Shown piece after piece: positions 1 through 12,560 of a DNA stretch of 60,000 nucleotides; within the stretch, counting starts at the first letter, position 1; the number at the start of each line of letters is the position of its first letter. The stretch is taken from NCBI GenBank assembly GCA_903813345.2, contig CAIIXF020000002.1, positions 20,352,455 to 20,412,454 on the forward strand. Direction: 5' to 3'. A program made the translations under genes and the position numbers. Source of the DNA: Owenia fusiformis (Eukaryota > Annelida > Polychaeta > Sabellida > Oweniidae). The notes beneath the pieces were generated by a model. It searched no databases and was not told the origin of the DNA. It saw only the letters and a list, made by a program, of their open reading frames with translations.

Positions 1-1540
1 GGGTTTGAACCTCCTCTCCCATGGTTACGGGTCTGAGGTATATCACATGTTGAGATTGCTTATAATGAACCTATGACGTGAAATACTCAGGACCTTGCAT
101 TTCTATGTATTTTGTTGAAGCAATGTGAGGCAATGTAATGTATTCTTATTTTTGGATACAGTGATTGTTGTTATTTATTCTGATAACAAAGATGAGTATA
201 TTAACCACTAATGACATTCTTAACATTGATGTTTATATGACGTAGATGAAAGAATTCACATACATATATGAATTCTTACTGAAAACTTCAGATAGATAAT
301 ATTTATTTCATTGTAACATAAGGGCGAACAAATGTAAACTTCTTTCAGTTCTATACAAGCTTTCACTTATTTTATTTTGTTTCATTCTACTTTGTATGGA
401 AAAATAACCAGAATTATACTTTTTGTTCAGGAAAGTTAAGATTTAGATTTTTAGATTAATGGTGCCTGTGTTGGGGTTAGATCAGAACATTTAAGGCTCC
501 TGTTATCATAGGATTACTAGACCTTGCTTAAAATATTAATCCAATTACGCTAAATCCTAGCCTGGTCTCTCTGTATTATTTAATTATTTATAGAGTTTTT
601 TATTTCTCTGCATTGATACATAAATTATAGTGTTTATTCAAATACCTGTCAATGTATTCCTTTTCATCTCCACAAGTTTTGCTATGTTTTACATTTTTCA
701 TCGTGGCCTTGTTGAAATTTTATGCGAGGGATGATTCAATTTCAAGTTATCTTTTATAGATTTCATGACTTACTGTCTTTTACTTTGAGATAGTTCGATT
801 CCTTGGTTATCTTGAATTTCATGGGTGACCTGGTATAAGTCGGCACTTTCCTGTGATTGTACTGAAGCATGAATATGTTTTTTGCAGACTTATTCCAACT
901 GAAATTGAGTGAAACTTTCTGTTTTAATGATCCGATTGTGTCATTTCTTGATTAATTGAAATATATGTACATGAATGACAGTTTCTTATATTCAGGATTT
1001 TATGTTTTGAATTTTGTGATTCGGAAATTTCTAGCTTGGAGATCAAAGATTTTTAACAGGATATAAATTGATTAATAATTTATTAATCATTATTAATCAT
1101 TTAATCAGTAATGATCATCATCAGAACTATGAGAATGATGTTCAACTTGTTTTTTCACTAAGTTAGACATTTATCAAGTATTCTTATTTGGTCAATAACA
1201 AAATTGATTGATCTTGAGTTTAGAGAAATCCATTTTTACTTTTAACGGGAAATCCTTACGCCATATTGATAGATCACTGACTTTGGGAATATGTTATTTG
1301 TAAATATGTTGTTGACATATTCCATATGAACTGTAGTTATTAGTGTTCCTGATGACATCATATCCCTTGATGAAAGAAATATAATGAACGAATGAATGAC
1401 CAATTAACTAATTGACACCTCAGGTAGATTTCTAGATAACATGTTCCATTCCGATGCTCCCAGGGTGCTATATTTAAGTATTGATATATATACTTTTATT
1501 GACATACTGTACCATTACATGATTACATTAGTATTTGATT
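1..1540. other. gene-free AT-rich stretch, probably intron of receptor A
   Basis: No coding exon, RNA gene or clear repeat is visible on either strand. The position downstream (minus strand) of the receptor A first exon suggests intronic sequence. The first bases resemble the end of a tRNA-like B box but are cut by the window edge. Confidence 0.5.
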
Positions 1541-1544
1541 CAGG

Positions 1545-1750
1545 CCCGTAGCCAGGGGGGGTTCGCAGGGTTCGGGCGAACCCCCCCCCCCCCGGCCAAA
1601 AATTCTTTCAAAATCATGCAGTTTTTCACCATTTTGAGCACTTGTCAAGTGATTTTAGCCACATTTGGGCCAAAATTGTCAAATGTGAACCCCCCCTGGA
1701 AATTTTTGAAAAATGAACCCCCCTTGGCAAATCCTGGCTACGGGCATGTG
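1545..1750 (+). mobile_element. GC-poor interspersed repeat with C-runs (family R1)
   Basis: This copy begins near a GTAGCCAGGGGGG motif, has two runs of C in a 'gaaccccc' context, and contains a core with TCAAAATCATGCAGTTTTTC. The same core occurs in reverse orientation at 52010-52205 and as a fragment around 37440-37530. It ends with a CCTGGCTACGGGC motif that mirrors the start, so the ends look like short terminal inverted repeats (GTAGCCAGG / CCTGGCTAC). No protein is encoded; it is a non-autonomous, MITE-like element. Confidence 0.55.
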
Positions 1751-4700
1751 ATTAATACCATTAGCTAAATGAATGCATGTTTCTCAATTTCTCATTGTTT
1801 CTCTGCACCCCCCCCCCCCCCACCATCTACTTCCTCAGTATAAATATGATGTATGTAGGGGGTCACAATGACTTAGAGAATTACTATATTTGCACATTGC
1901 TAATTGATGTATATATCAATCGGATTTTCACAATTATCTAACATATCTTGAGGATATATATACAAGTAACATACAATAAGGCAATAACATAATTTACATT
2001 ACTGTATTATGTGTTACTTAAACCATAAAATGCTATATAAAATTACTGAACGCTTGAGGGACTAAGAGGGGGAGGGGGGTCCTCCCCTTATAATCTTTCC
2101 ATAAATATACATTAATCAGTTTTTTCTTTACTATGAAGGCATATTCATTAATTCTTCATGTCACAGATTTTTTATTCATATAACCAAAGACAAAATTATT
2201 TCTGTTATAAAATCATTTTCTGATAAAGCCAAATCTCCCAGTAAGATCCCCAGGTCACCCTGGGTGTTCACTCTAAATAATTTGGGTATAGTAGGCATGT
2301 GCAGCAGGGGCAATTTTGACTTTGGGCATAAACCATGGAAGCTGGCCAATCTGAGAGGAAAAAAACATGGAAAACTTGTCAAAGAGAGAGCCTTTTTTAA
2401 GTCAAAAATCTGTTTTTCTACAAATAATGGTAATAAATCGGTAAAATCAGTTGGCGAGGTCTGGGATAAATCACCTAAAAAGTGGATTTTATAGTTATAC
2501 ACCAATATTTCAGGAAACTTACTCCCTTTTAGAAGTCCGAGAGGAAGTATACATGGAAACTTTCAATCTTGAGAGGAAATTGACATGGAAAAATGCTCAA
2601 AAAGGGGTCTTTGGCGCGGCACATAGGTATTAAGAGGTATATTGGAGTGAACCCCCCAGGCAGGTCACCTTCAAGTAGAACCCATGTGGCTGAGTCGGTC
2701 GGCTAATTGTATATCAAAGGTTGTGCATCATGATAAAACAAGTTTTTCTAAAAATATATTGCATTTTCAATAGGTGAAAGTCCTATAGAATGGTCAACTC
2801 TTTACATAATGGTTAACGAAGGTCTATTTGTTATGAGATTATTATTCAGCGATCTTAACCATTTAAAGATATGTATTCTACACCTATAGAAGTTCTAGGA
2901 CCTAGGTGCATTATGTACCTGTATATAATATAATTTTCCTTAGGATAAACCCTGTATCTAAAACCTCCCAGGACATAAACCCAGTATCCAAAACCTCCAA
3001 TGAAGTAGTAATAAAATCCCCACAGCAAAACGGAAAACCTAAAAGATATTTGACACAATAAAAGAAACACCCAACATCTGAACCAATATTATTGAACATA
3101 AAAGACTTTCAAATATTAACACATTGATACGAGTAAAAAGTTAAAGCAATTGACGTAAACCGACTGACTGGTTCGCACCATATACTTAATTGAAACATAT
3201 CCCCATTATTGAGTGGAGTAATTTAATAAAGTGATTTCATTACAGTACCTCATGGAAAGGTTACATCAGCTTTTCTAAAGCCATTGTTAGGACCCAGAAT
3301 AAGGGTTTTCCCTTGCGACTACTCTAAATGACACGTTATCATGGGCTTAGGGGCTGTTTTGTAACATTGAGGTAATACATGCAGTACAATTACGTCATTT
3401 TTGGTCTGTTTCAAATGTTACCTGGCAATGACCAGTGGACTGGCCCTAATAGCTCAAACCCTAATTATATATTATCGATTTGTCTTTTTTGTTATGACGA
3501 GTTATTATAACCACCTTGCTGGGCATGTTATAGGGGTATTAGTTCCTGTTTAGAAGGCTTTTATCTTACTTTAATGACCTAAGCAACATGTGACGTCATA
3601 GTGGCCAGCCAATAATGCATTAACGGCTGGCAATTTTCCGCGGGAAATGAGATATCTTTCAATACATATAATTTTTGCTGTTTCAACCCTGGTGTCCGGT
3701 TTAATTTGGAGGATCGGCCAGAGTCCGCCAAATTAGTCACCGCTAAATTCCTAAATTCCCCGAGATTCACACTGTATGAAAATGAAAGTCAACTGATAGC
3801 AGCAATGATAAAATTGGGCTCATAAGTGCATCCTTTAAAGTTTGTCAAATGTTTCAATATTGCAGGTCCGCCTAATTAAGTAGCCGCCAAATGTTCAAAA
3901 CAGCTTATCCGCCAAATTATGTAGCCCCAAATTAAGTAGAAGTACAGTATTCTATCTGATGAAGGAAGATCAAAAAATATCTTTAGATGAAGTAGTGTAC
4001 TTGAAACTGCCTTGGGAAGGGTTGTCCATTCTCTAATTGAAGGTCCTGAATCCTGATAAAATAAATCTGTTGAAATACATTTGAATTAGAATATGAGCTG
4101 AGCAATGTGACATTAAACCTGAACTAGCATACAAATCACAACTGATGCCACAGTTTTCTTCAAAATGTACAGTGTATCACTATTTATGAGGAAACAATTG
4201 TTATTGATGAAAATATTGGAGGATTCTGGTCTGCAAACGTAAGCGTTTAATTTTCTAATTAATCAAGTTTTCTCAGAGAATAATTTAGAAAAGGCATTGT
4301 CCAAAATCTAGTTCGATTAAGATTTGATCGATATCTTGGAGAAATTCAGTTTTTGCTTATAAAACTAACTTCTAGCAATATGCCAATAAAGGTCTTTAGC
4401 TCTAAATACACAAATAATGTTTAATAAATTAAGAAGGAAAGCAGAGATTTTTTATTTCCTCAAAATTTCCTTGTCCAGAATCTAGATCCAGTGGTTTGAT
4501 GAAAATTTTAGAATCTGTGTGTTTAAGTGCGAGAAATGTATAAAAAGCTGCATGGTAAGTAAATCGAAGTATTGTTATTTTGAGTTATGAGCCATATGTT
4601 ATCATAATCAATAATATACATAGACGCAATATACAAATGAAACCCTCCACTTGTTCTATCTATAATATCCAGAAACCAGAAACATGAAGTATCATTTTAC

Positions 4701-5650
4701 ACATCAAGATAAAGTTATAAGGATTTTCCAGAGAATCTGCTAAATAAGGCATGAACAGTAAATATTGTTCGATTGTTTGTTATTCGATGTTTGTGAAATT
4801 CACTAATTCACTAATTGCTTGTATTTGACTGTGTATGTAGTTTCCTCTGTGTTTGGTGTTAAATACCAAGTTCTGTAATATTAAATAATATGCAATTTTA
4901 AAATTGGACAATTGCGAAGAGACTTTTGAGAGACTTTGGGTTAAGTTGGTGACACCAAGCTGTTGGAGACCAAAATTTAAATATCCCTTGATGTAAAACT
5001 TACATAAGTATCGCTGGCAAAAACAGATATGATTTTTAAGTTTAAAAGTACCATTGTATCAATATACATTGGACTGATTTTTATTTTTGAAAAAGTTCAT
5101 ATCGATCAGAAAACCCAAATGTCAACATGTGTCATCTTGGCAACACATATCAAACCACATATTGTTTCAAGAATTTCATAATGAAAAAGAGAGAAAGACG
5201 ATTTCTCTCTGCTTGATATCAGTATGTTATTTATACCCAATAATTTTATAACTCATTACTTGTAAAATTAAGATAATTAGCATGGAACTTGATTTGATTT
5301 CTCATTTTACATCAAGGCATATAAGAGAACTTGAAACGAGTTTGAGGAATCTGTTTTTTTAAGCGAGGAATTCTATTTATACCTGGGTAAGATTGAGCTA
5401 TTAATGAAAGCAGAATTGTCTAGGTTGTCAACATTTCACAGTCCAACACGCGAAGTAAATATTATTACATAGATAATGAACGAACGTATATTTCCCATAA
5501 AGCTCTATATTAACATATTCATCATGATGCAAACTTGGATCTTTAGTACACAGAATATAGAAATCATATTATGTTTACTAGATTGAGGGGAAATCAGAGA
5601 ATTTATGGTCATAAAGTCCTACTAATGTTATGTACAAAAAATGCCCTGAG
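1751..5650. other. gene-free stretch
   Basis: AT-rich sequence with a poly-C tract near 1807-1821 and GC-richer islands around 2240-2680 that probably derive from an old repeat. Short open frames here have no recognisable motif, no splice context and unremarkable composition. I see no gene. Confidence 0.45.
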
Positions 5651-5654
5651 GCAA

Positions 5655-5830
5655 AATTCTTTCAAATTTAGATGTGGCCAGGGGGAAAAGTCCTTCAATG
5701 TTGTAGCCATGACCAGAGACAAAAGTCTTTCAAATGTTGTACGAACTGACTAGAGACAAAAGTCATGACCGGAGACAAAACTCTTCAAATGTTGTAGCCA
5801 TGACCAGAGACAAAAGTCCTTCAACTGTAA
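5655..5830 (+). repeat. degenerate short tandem repeat (about 35 bp unit)
   Basis: Four to five diverged copies of a unit containing CCAGAGACAAAAGTC followed by CTTTCAAATGTTGTAG. Units differ by substitutions and small deletions. Non-coding. Confidence 0.6.
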
Positions 5831-6419
5831 TCACTTTGCAGTTGAAATGATGCTCAATCTCAGAGTTTTATCATGATTTGAAGGTGTATTGACCACCAAT
5901 TTTAAGGACTCAAATTGAATTAAGTTGGGGATAGGGTGCTATTAGGGGTTGTTTCAAATGTTTGGCAAAAAATTTGACCACCTATCTACCATTCCAATCT
6001 GTCTTACCCTTTCTTACTTCAATTTTTCAATTCAATTCACTTTATTTCAAATGTTTCAGATACAGTATTTCACATTGACATGAAAAGAGGCTTACTATTC
6101 TTAGAGTTGAAGTAGACAGATCTTAGCAGACCACCATATTGATTACGACTCTTAAAATTGAGAATGAATGATGTCAAGCTCAGGCTCACGTGCAAGTAAC
6201 ATTTATCAATATATGACCTAATTTGTATCACATTTTACCCAATTATTAGGAGGCCCCATCGGGGGGCCTCCTATCAATTTTGTAGATATTATTCTTTATT
6301 ATTCTTTATTATTATTATTTATTCTTCCTCCCTCTTTTTCTCCTACTTCCGACTAACTTTCAACTAGCTACTACATAGTCCTACAAAGGACCTGGGCTGA
6401 ACTTGGCGGGAAAGGAATT

Positions 6420-7610
6420 TTTATCTAGGTCAAGGTCAAAGGTCAAAATCTAGGTCAAATCTAAGCTTTTTTTAAGTTTCTCAGATTTCGTCCTCATACT
6501 TCATTATTTCTTGCGATGAATTAAAATGTAACTAGATATAAGCATTCTCTACAAATTGCTCACTATATGTACGCGTTAATTTTTCACCGTTTTTGAGATA
6601 TTTGACGTCAAAAATCGGCAAAAATCGGTCATTTTTCAACTTGCTTCAAATGAACCAGATTTTTTTTTAAAAATCATCTACAAGATCTCAGGAACTCAAA
6701 TGTGTCCTTACTTTTGACCTCCGACCTTTGGTTGACCTTCGGTGACCTTCGAAAGGTAAAAAAAGTTGTTTTTTCAAATAGATTTTCTGGATTCAAATTT
6801 AGGTATATTTGATCAGAAAGGACCCACTGAGGTCTAAAAAAGTAAAATTTGCAAGGTCAAAGGTCAAGGTCATCAAACTAAATCACAAACTGTGTTTTCT
6901 AAGTTTCTCAAAATTGGAGACTACAAATCAATATTTTTTCATGAAAGTCAGGATATATATTCCTCTATAGGTTCTACACATATTAGCGATTGACTATTTA
7001 ATAAAATTGTGTACCAGTTTTGAGATATTGGAACTCAAAAACTGAAAAAAGGTCAAATTTCGAAACTTTTCAAGACTAAATTTCAACTTGCTTCAAATTG
7101 ACCAATTTTTTTTTTAAAACTAATCTACAAGTTCTCAGGATTCCAAATCTAACCTTACTTTTGACTTTTGACCTTTGGTTGACCTTCAGTGACACCCGAA
7201 AGGTCAAAAAAGTTGATTTTTCAAATCGATTTTCTGGATTCAAATTTAGGTATATTTATTCACAAAAGACCTTCTGAGGTCTAAAAAAGTAAAATTTGCA
7301 AGGTCAAAGGTCAAGGTCATCAAACGAAATCACAAAATGTGTTTTCTAAGTTTCTCAAAATTGGAGACTACAAATCAATATTTTTAAATGAAAGTCAGAA
7401 TATATATTCCTCTACTAAAGGTTCTACACATATTAGCAATTGATTATCTATTAACATTTGGCTCCAGTTTTGAGATATTATAGCTCAAAAACTGAAAAAA
7501 GGTCAAATTTCAGAATTTTTCAAGGTCAAATTTCAACTTGCTTTAATTCGACCAAATCTTTTTTTAAAATCATCTACAAGTTGTCTGGAGTTCATATATG
7601 ATCTTAAATT
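6420..7610 (+). repeat. internal tandem blocks of about 450 bp with AGGTCA half-site clusters
   Basis: Three related blocks. The second and third are most alike, each containing three AGGTCA hexamers followed by TCATCAAAC and then GTGTTTTCTAAGTTTCTCAA. The equivalent AGGTCA clusters lie at 6854 and 7301, 447 bp apart. A shorter cluster in the first block starts at 6427. Confidence 0.7.
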
Positions 7611-8404
7611 TGATATTTAACCTTGAGTTGACCTTCTAATTGGCAATGCCTACAGTAGACTGTATCCTTCGTCTGAATAAATATTCAGACTGTAAGTCAC
7701 CTATTGTAAAATGTGGTGTTGTATAAATGTTACAAATAAGTTTGTGTAATGATAAAATGATTACCTTATAAAGAACTTACAATATTATTTTTTCGTATAT
7801 TGTCCTCTTACTGAAGATATTCATAAAATGTACAGACGCTTCTTGTAGCGAAGCCATTGATTAGGTCAAGCCATTTTGGCAATGCCAATTCTCACGATAA
7901 ACGAGATTTAGCCAGTGACGTCAGTCTATTTGTAAACAAATAACACGTGGAGCGGACGGAGCAACATTACGGAAGCGTATTGCTAAATTCCATTTGTGCG
8001 GGAATTTATTAGATCTAGTCATTTATTATCATTATCCCGATTAATTTTCTTCATTTATAGTAAATAGAGCGGAAATATTCATGAAGAAGGCCGAGGTAAT
8101 CAAGTGGTCATGTGTTGTCAAAGTTCAAAATTTGCATATCTCGTTTGGATCTCGTGAACTCAAACGTCCTTGACATTGATTTCGCGATCTACTTATGAAC
8201 ACATCCTGAAGTTTCGGTGAGTCTGAACATTTCATTATTTTATATCAACTTGTACCCGCCTTATACAAATATTTTTGCTTCTAGTTTAAGATGAACATCT
8301 CTTCAACATATTCACCAATTTTCAAGGTGAACATTCTTATAATAAACGAGAAATTAATGTGCAAAAAATATCACCGCGATTTCCACAGGAAATATATCAA
8401 TCAT

Positions 8405-8433
8405 AACAGACCGAATATTATATTCGGTCTGTT
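8405..8433. repeat. perfect palindrome, 14-bp stem, 1-nt loop
   Basis: AACAGACCGAATAT is followed by one T and then its exact reverse complement. It lies about 50 bp inside the right end of the Helitron-like element and may be a terminal structural signal. Confidence 0.85.
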
Positions 8434-8825
8434 GGATACATACTAATGCCTACAGGGCCTCCGTAAGATTGCTTGCAATCTTCTAGTTATTTGACTCAAA
8501 CAAAAAGTCATTTTCATTTGTCATTAAATTTAATATTGTTTTTATCTGTTAATTACCAAATCAATTCAGTAAACATATCCTTTGTTTTTCTGTACAGGTA
8601 TACTGTAAACCAATCAAATTATAATTAATGATGATTCGAAATTTGAATGGTAATTAAGCCATACAGTAACCTAAAGATTTACAAGAAATTTTTAAAACCA
8701 AAAAATCATTTTATTTTTTTCTATCAAATTTTCATCATATTTTTTAACGTGTATGTATGCTTCGCTTTGACTTCTTGAAAACATATTTATATAAACATAA
8801 AATCATATACACACAATATACTAAC

Positions 8826-9168
8826 CTGTGACTGTCTTTATTATTGATAGAGGGAGTACCAATGTTGCAGACATCATGTCATTCAAGGCCAACGAGATGA
8901 GAAAATAATTGAACATATTTCGTAACTTTTTCTCTTGCTTCACCGCCAAGCAGACCATCGTGTTTCCAAACAAGGCTAGTATGACAAAGGCAAATAATCC
9001 GAGTGCGGGCCAGTTATAGCCTGGCTGTCCCAAATAGGATGGCAACTTGCACGTCAAGTTCATGGGCGATGAGAACAATGTCACATCTGTTGTTAGGTTA
9101 TAACCATTATATTGCATCTCGTTCTCAAACTGCGGTAACATCTTTGTGAAATTCCTCTCTAACTCCAT
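8826..9168 (-). CDS. amine-type class A GPCR, first coding exon (receptor A; N-terminus to TM2)
   Basis: First coding exon of a rhodopsin-family receptor, encoding 114 residues plus one base. The start is the ATG at 9168, in a strong context (GCCATGG). An in-frame stop lies about 70 bases upstream and no earlier ATG is in frame. Residues 1-52 are an extracellular tail with three N-glycosylation sequons (NFT, NLT, NLT). TM1 follows (about 53-77) with the GNxxV motif (N69 = 1.50), then a basic EKKLRN loop and TM2 with LALND (D97 = 2.50) and the following LPLS. The exon ends at the donor CAG|GTTAGT (phase 1). TM1-TM2 wording resembles serotonin 5-HT2-like and dopamine receptors. The rest of the gene must lie left of the window, since no TM3-TM7 exon is on the minus strand of 1-8825. 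Ligand and subtype are inferred only. Confidence 0.85.
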
Positions 9169-9220
9169 GGCTGGTTTTAGCTGTAACACGATTACTACAC
9201 AATGTGGCCGCACAACTAAC

Positions 9221-9227
9221 TTTTATA
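9221..9227 (-). promoter_or_regulatory. candidate TATA box for receptor A
   Basis: TATAAAA on the minus strand, 52 bases upstream of the start ATG. A start site 25-30 bases downstream would give a 5' leader of only about 25-30 bases. The alternative is a distant promoter with a non-coding upstream exon. Confidence 0.4.
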
Positions 9228-9985
9228 TAGTTTAGTCTTGTTTGATTGTTGGCTTCCTATAAGTGTTATTGTCCACTTCTCCATCCTGGCACTTCTCCAT
9301 AACATGGCCATTAGCATTATGTGGTAACAGTCAACTATGCTATAATAATTATATAATTGAGACCAGTAGCTCTATCTGCAATTCTTGTTTATAATGCTCT
9401 CTAAGAGTTAGTTCTATTTTCAAGATTTTCAAACACTTCAGGATAAATATAATATGTGTGTTACTTTGCTTTTTTGGTAGTCAAACACTACTTTGCTAAT
9501 GTTATTTTTTGAAATTTTATTTTTAATATTTTTTTTTATTTATGTATCAATCCTAGTATATTTGCTTCACCTTGAGTATCACAGTTTCTCCTTGAATATT
9601 TACATTCTCCTTGGAAAGTCCTATTTTCTGATTTTTCAATATTTTTCTTTCTCGATTTTTTACATTTCTCTTTGAATGATACTTTTTCTCTTTAGTTTGA
9701 CATTTCCAAATCTGGATATTCCATCCCTCAATGAATTGTTGTTTTTCTAAAAAAAATAATGTCAGCAATTTAGTGTAAACTTTATGTGATTATATAATCC
9801 TTGTTCAGGTTTCTGTGGTAATTAGCATGTATGTAATAATCCATTAAGATTATTATCAAATTATCAATAGCATACTTCATCGCCAACAAATACCTCAATA
9901 TTTATTCCTCTATAACGTGACATTCCTTGAAGTTATTCCTTCATAAAAGGTAATTCCTCTATAATCTGTAATTCATCTATCTGAC
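9228..9985. other. gene-free stretch
   Basis: AT-rich, T-rich from 9490 to 9700. No gene, and no repeat family that I recognise. Confidence 0.4.
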
Positions 9986-9989
9986 AACA

Positions 9990-10640
9990 GACAATAGTTA
10001 CTGTATCCAATATAATAGTCACTGTATCCAATATAACAGTTACTGTATCCAGTATATTATTTACTGTCATAATAGTCACTGTATCCAATATAATAATTAA
10101 TGTATCCAATATAATAGTCAATATATCCAATATAAAAGTCACTCTATCCTCTATAATAGTTACTGTATCCAGTATATTATATTATCTACTGTCATAATAG
10201 TCACTGTATCCAATATAATAGTCGCTGTATCCAATATAATAGTTACTGTATCCAATATAATAGTCACTCTATCCAATATAATAGTTACTGTATCCAGTAT
10301 ATTATATTATCTACTGTCATAATAGTTACTGTATCCGATATCATAGTTACTGTATCCAATATAATAGTCACTGTATAATAGTCAATATATCTAATATAAT
10401 AGTCACTTTATCCAATATTATAGTCAATATATCCAATATAATGGTCACTTTATCCAATATAATGGTTACTGTATCCAATATAATAGTTACTTTATACAAT
10501 ATAATGGTCTCTGTATCCGATATAATAATTGTATCTAATATACTTGTCAAAATTGTCACTTTATCTTATGTATATTAGTCACTTTATCTAATAAAAACGC
10601 CACTCTAATATATAAGTCGCTCTATCCAATATAAGATGTA
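9990..10640 (+). repeat. 21-bp tandem array
   Basis: About 30 copies of a 21-bp unit built on ACTGTATCCAATATAATAGT, with substitutions and occasional deletions. The unit length is a multiple of three, so it leaves long spurious frames (a TVTIILD heptad on minus). It is not coding. Confidence 0.9.
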
Positions 10641-11820
10641 ATAATGTCTTTAAGTCTCCCTCTGTCAAGTGTTAAGGTGAAATCCTTGCTGATATAACAT
10701 TATTTCTGGCTAGACAGAAACTCTATTAATGAATGGAATTGACAGGCTTATGTTGATTTTTTGTTAAATGTTAATCAAATAATCAAAATAGCTTTTTATT
10801 CTCCTATATTTAGAAATTTGGATCCAGGTATTTCGTATGCATGAGCTGTATATATACAGTGGGATTTGCATATATTTAGAATATGCCAATATTGTACTTA
10901 TTGTGCTTAAATTAGGTTACCTACCATTGTCTCATATTTATATCCATTAATCATTTAACATATATGCATGTGACACTATCGAATGATATATCATATAATA
11001 TGTATAACCCACACTTTGCATATATATGTAGAAATATATCTTCATTCGCTATGCCAATATTTTTTGTTAAGTGTAATGCAGCTCCAGTTCTGTTATATAA
11101 TTTTTTTTATTCCTCCAAGTTTTCTTTTATAACTCTTATCACTGAAAGTTTACGGTTTAATGATGCCTCCTGTGCTAAACATTTCTAAGCCAACAAAGCG
11201 TCGGCAAACAAAACTGCAATAAAGATATTTTCTCGATCAATATCCCATGTTATATAATCTCATAACCCCTTCGTTTAGTCTAGATCTGTTAAAATGGTGT
11301 TTTTTAATTCCAAAACGGAGTTAAAAAGCGATTTTAAATCCATCAATACTAGTTGAGAGAATAACTGATTTAATTGATGTGATATGAGTATTAGAAAGGG
11401 AAACATTCGCTAAGTTGCTAACAGATAATTTCCTGATACAGTTAGTCGACAATTATAGCTCAAGAGCATTTCTTCGTCTAGTTACATACTTAGGAAGTTC
11501 GTGTGAAAAGTCTCTTCAGCAGGCAAACCTTTATCTTGATTGTATCTCAGGATCCTGTGTAGTAGACTATACCATGCATTTTCACTTAATCTCGGTCTGC
11601 ATTGTCCAAAAAGACTAATGTCTGTAATTTTTCTTAGCGTGAAAACATCTTTTGAAAGATGGTAAGATGATCGTGTTCTCTGCTGTTGTAGTAAAAGTCG
11701 TTTTCTCGTTGTAGGTATTTACCTGGCTACCTGAATTTCTCCTTGCATTTCATTCAGGTTTTTCTGAAAATATAGAGAAAATAGCAAGGAATTATTGTAA
11801 ATAAATATGATTTTGAACAT
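10641..11820. other. gene-free stretch
   Basis: AT-rich; nothing recognisable on either strand. Confidence 0.4.
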
Positions 11821-11823
11821 CAA

Positions 11824-11861
11824 GGTGGTGGTGGTGGGGGGGGTCGTTAGGGGGAGGGGGT
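11824..11861 (+). repeat. G-rich tract, potential G-quadruplex
   Basis: GGTGG repeats run into a GGGGGGGG block, followed by two GGGGG runs within 40 bases. Four or more G-runs with short loops could fold as a quadruplex. Confidence 0.55.
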
Positions 11862-11939
11862 CACAAGGGTTCCATATTTGACTAAAACTCTCTAATGTTT
11901 CTTGATTATTCTATCAAAGAAAGTTGGGATATACTACAG

Positions 11940-12385
11940 TAGAGATGCCGTCAATCTGTTCCTTCTTTTGTCTGTCCATCCATCCGTTTGTCCGCCTGAG
12001 TGATAATTCAAATACCAGTGTCAGATTTGGTTCAAATTTTATTGAGTAATGTCTCGAGGAATATGACCTCTGTTCATGAAGGAATTTCCAATATGGTTGC
12101 TCAATTTCAAATAACTACGACTTTTTCACAAGAAAATATAATTTAGATACAAGATTTGGTTCAAATTTTATGTGCTGATGCCTTATGGGTATATAGAATT
12201 TTGCACAAGGCTGCTAAATTCAAAATGTTACCATCATTTTATAATTTTTGATGATACAAGTACCAGTTAACAGATTTGATTCAAATTTTATAGGCTTATG
12301 CCTCATTGCACAAGACCTCTACTCAAAAAACTTATTTCCAATATGTTGTTACATCAAGCCATAGATGTAGATTTTAGCAAAACGA
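11940..12385 (+). mobile_element. degenerate repeat family R2 (CCATCCGT / TTTGGTTCAAATTTTA)
   Basis: A CCATCCATCCGT-type microsatellite is followed by three diverged modules, each with a CAAATACCAGT or similar start and a GATTTGGTTCAAATTTTA core. Related copies lie at 19740-20080, 44700-44960 and 58960-59240. No coding capacity. Confidence 0.55.
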
Positions 12386-12407
12386 GACAATACTACTGCC
12401 TGGTTAT

Positions 12408-12560
12408 TATGTCACCACCAGAAGTTGTGACATTGTTATTGTCTCCAACTTTTTGTAGATTGTGTTTGGTGTGCGGTGTTCAGTGGTTGGTGTTCGACGG
12501 TTGACATCCGCAACAAATGGCAGGTGGTGACATTTTGCATGTTAATGCCTTGTTTCTATT
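12408..12560 (+). mobile_element. MITE family C, copy 1
   Basis: It begins TATGTCACCACCAGAAGTTG, has a GTTTGGTG-rich centre, and ends with CAAATGGCAGGTGGTGACAT and then TTTGCATGTTAATG. TGTCACCACC at the start and GGTGGTGACA at the end are perfect short terminal inverted repeats. Confidence 0.7.

Larger units (their letters stand above)
6245..8487 (+). mobile_element. Helitron-like or related non-autonomous element with terminal hairpins
   Basis: The left end is a GC-rich hairpin (6249-6273, GGAGGCCCC ... GGGGCCTCC-like). The right end has an 8-bp stem palindrome, AAGATTGC-TT-GCAATCTT, immediately followed by CTAG and T. A hairpin followed by CTRR and a T is how Helitron 3' ends look. Inside are tandem blocks of about 450 bp (6420-7600), a 9-bp hairpin at 7671-7690 and a perfect 14-bp-stem palindrome at 8405-8433. 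There is no Rep/helicase open frame, so it would be non-autonomous. The class assignment is tentative; the terminal hairpins are plain in the sequence. Confidence 0.5.

Noticed and set aside
1-20. Possible tRNA 3' half at the window start
   Set aside because: Only a partial B-box-like sequence is present and the rest is outside the window.
2685-2740. tRNA-Ser-like A box (GTGGCTGAGTCGGTCGGCTAA)
   Set aside because: The following B-box candidate (GGTTGTGCATC) is poor and no cloverleaf forms.
9169-9213. Extension of receptor A upstream of the ATG at 9168
   Set aside because: It would need a GTG start; an in-frame TAA lies just upstream and the ATG has a strong context.
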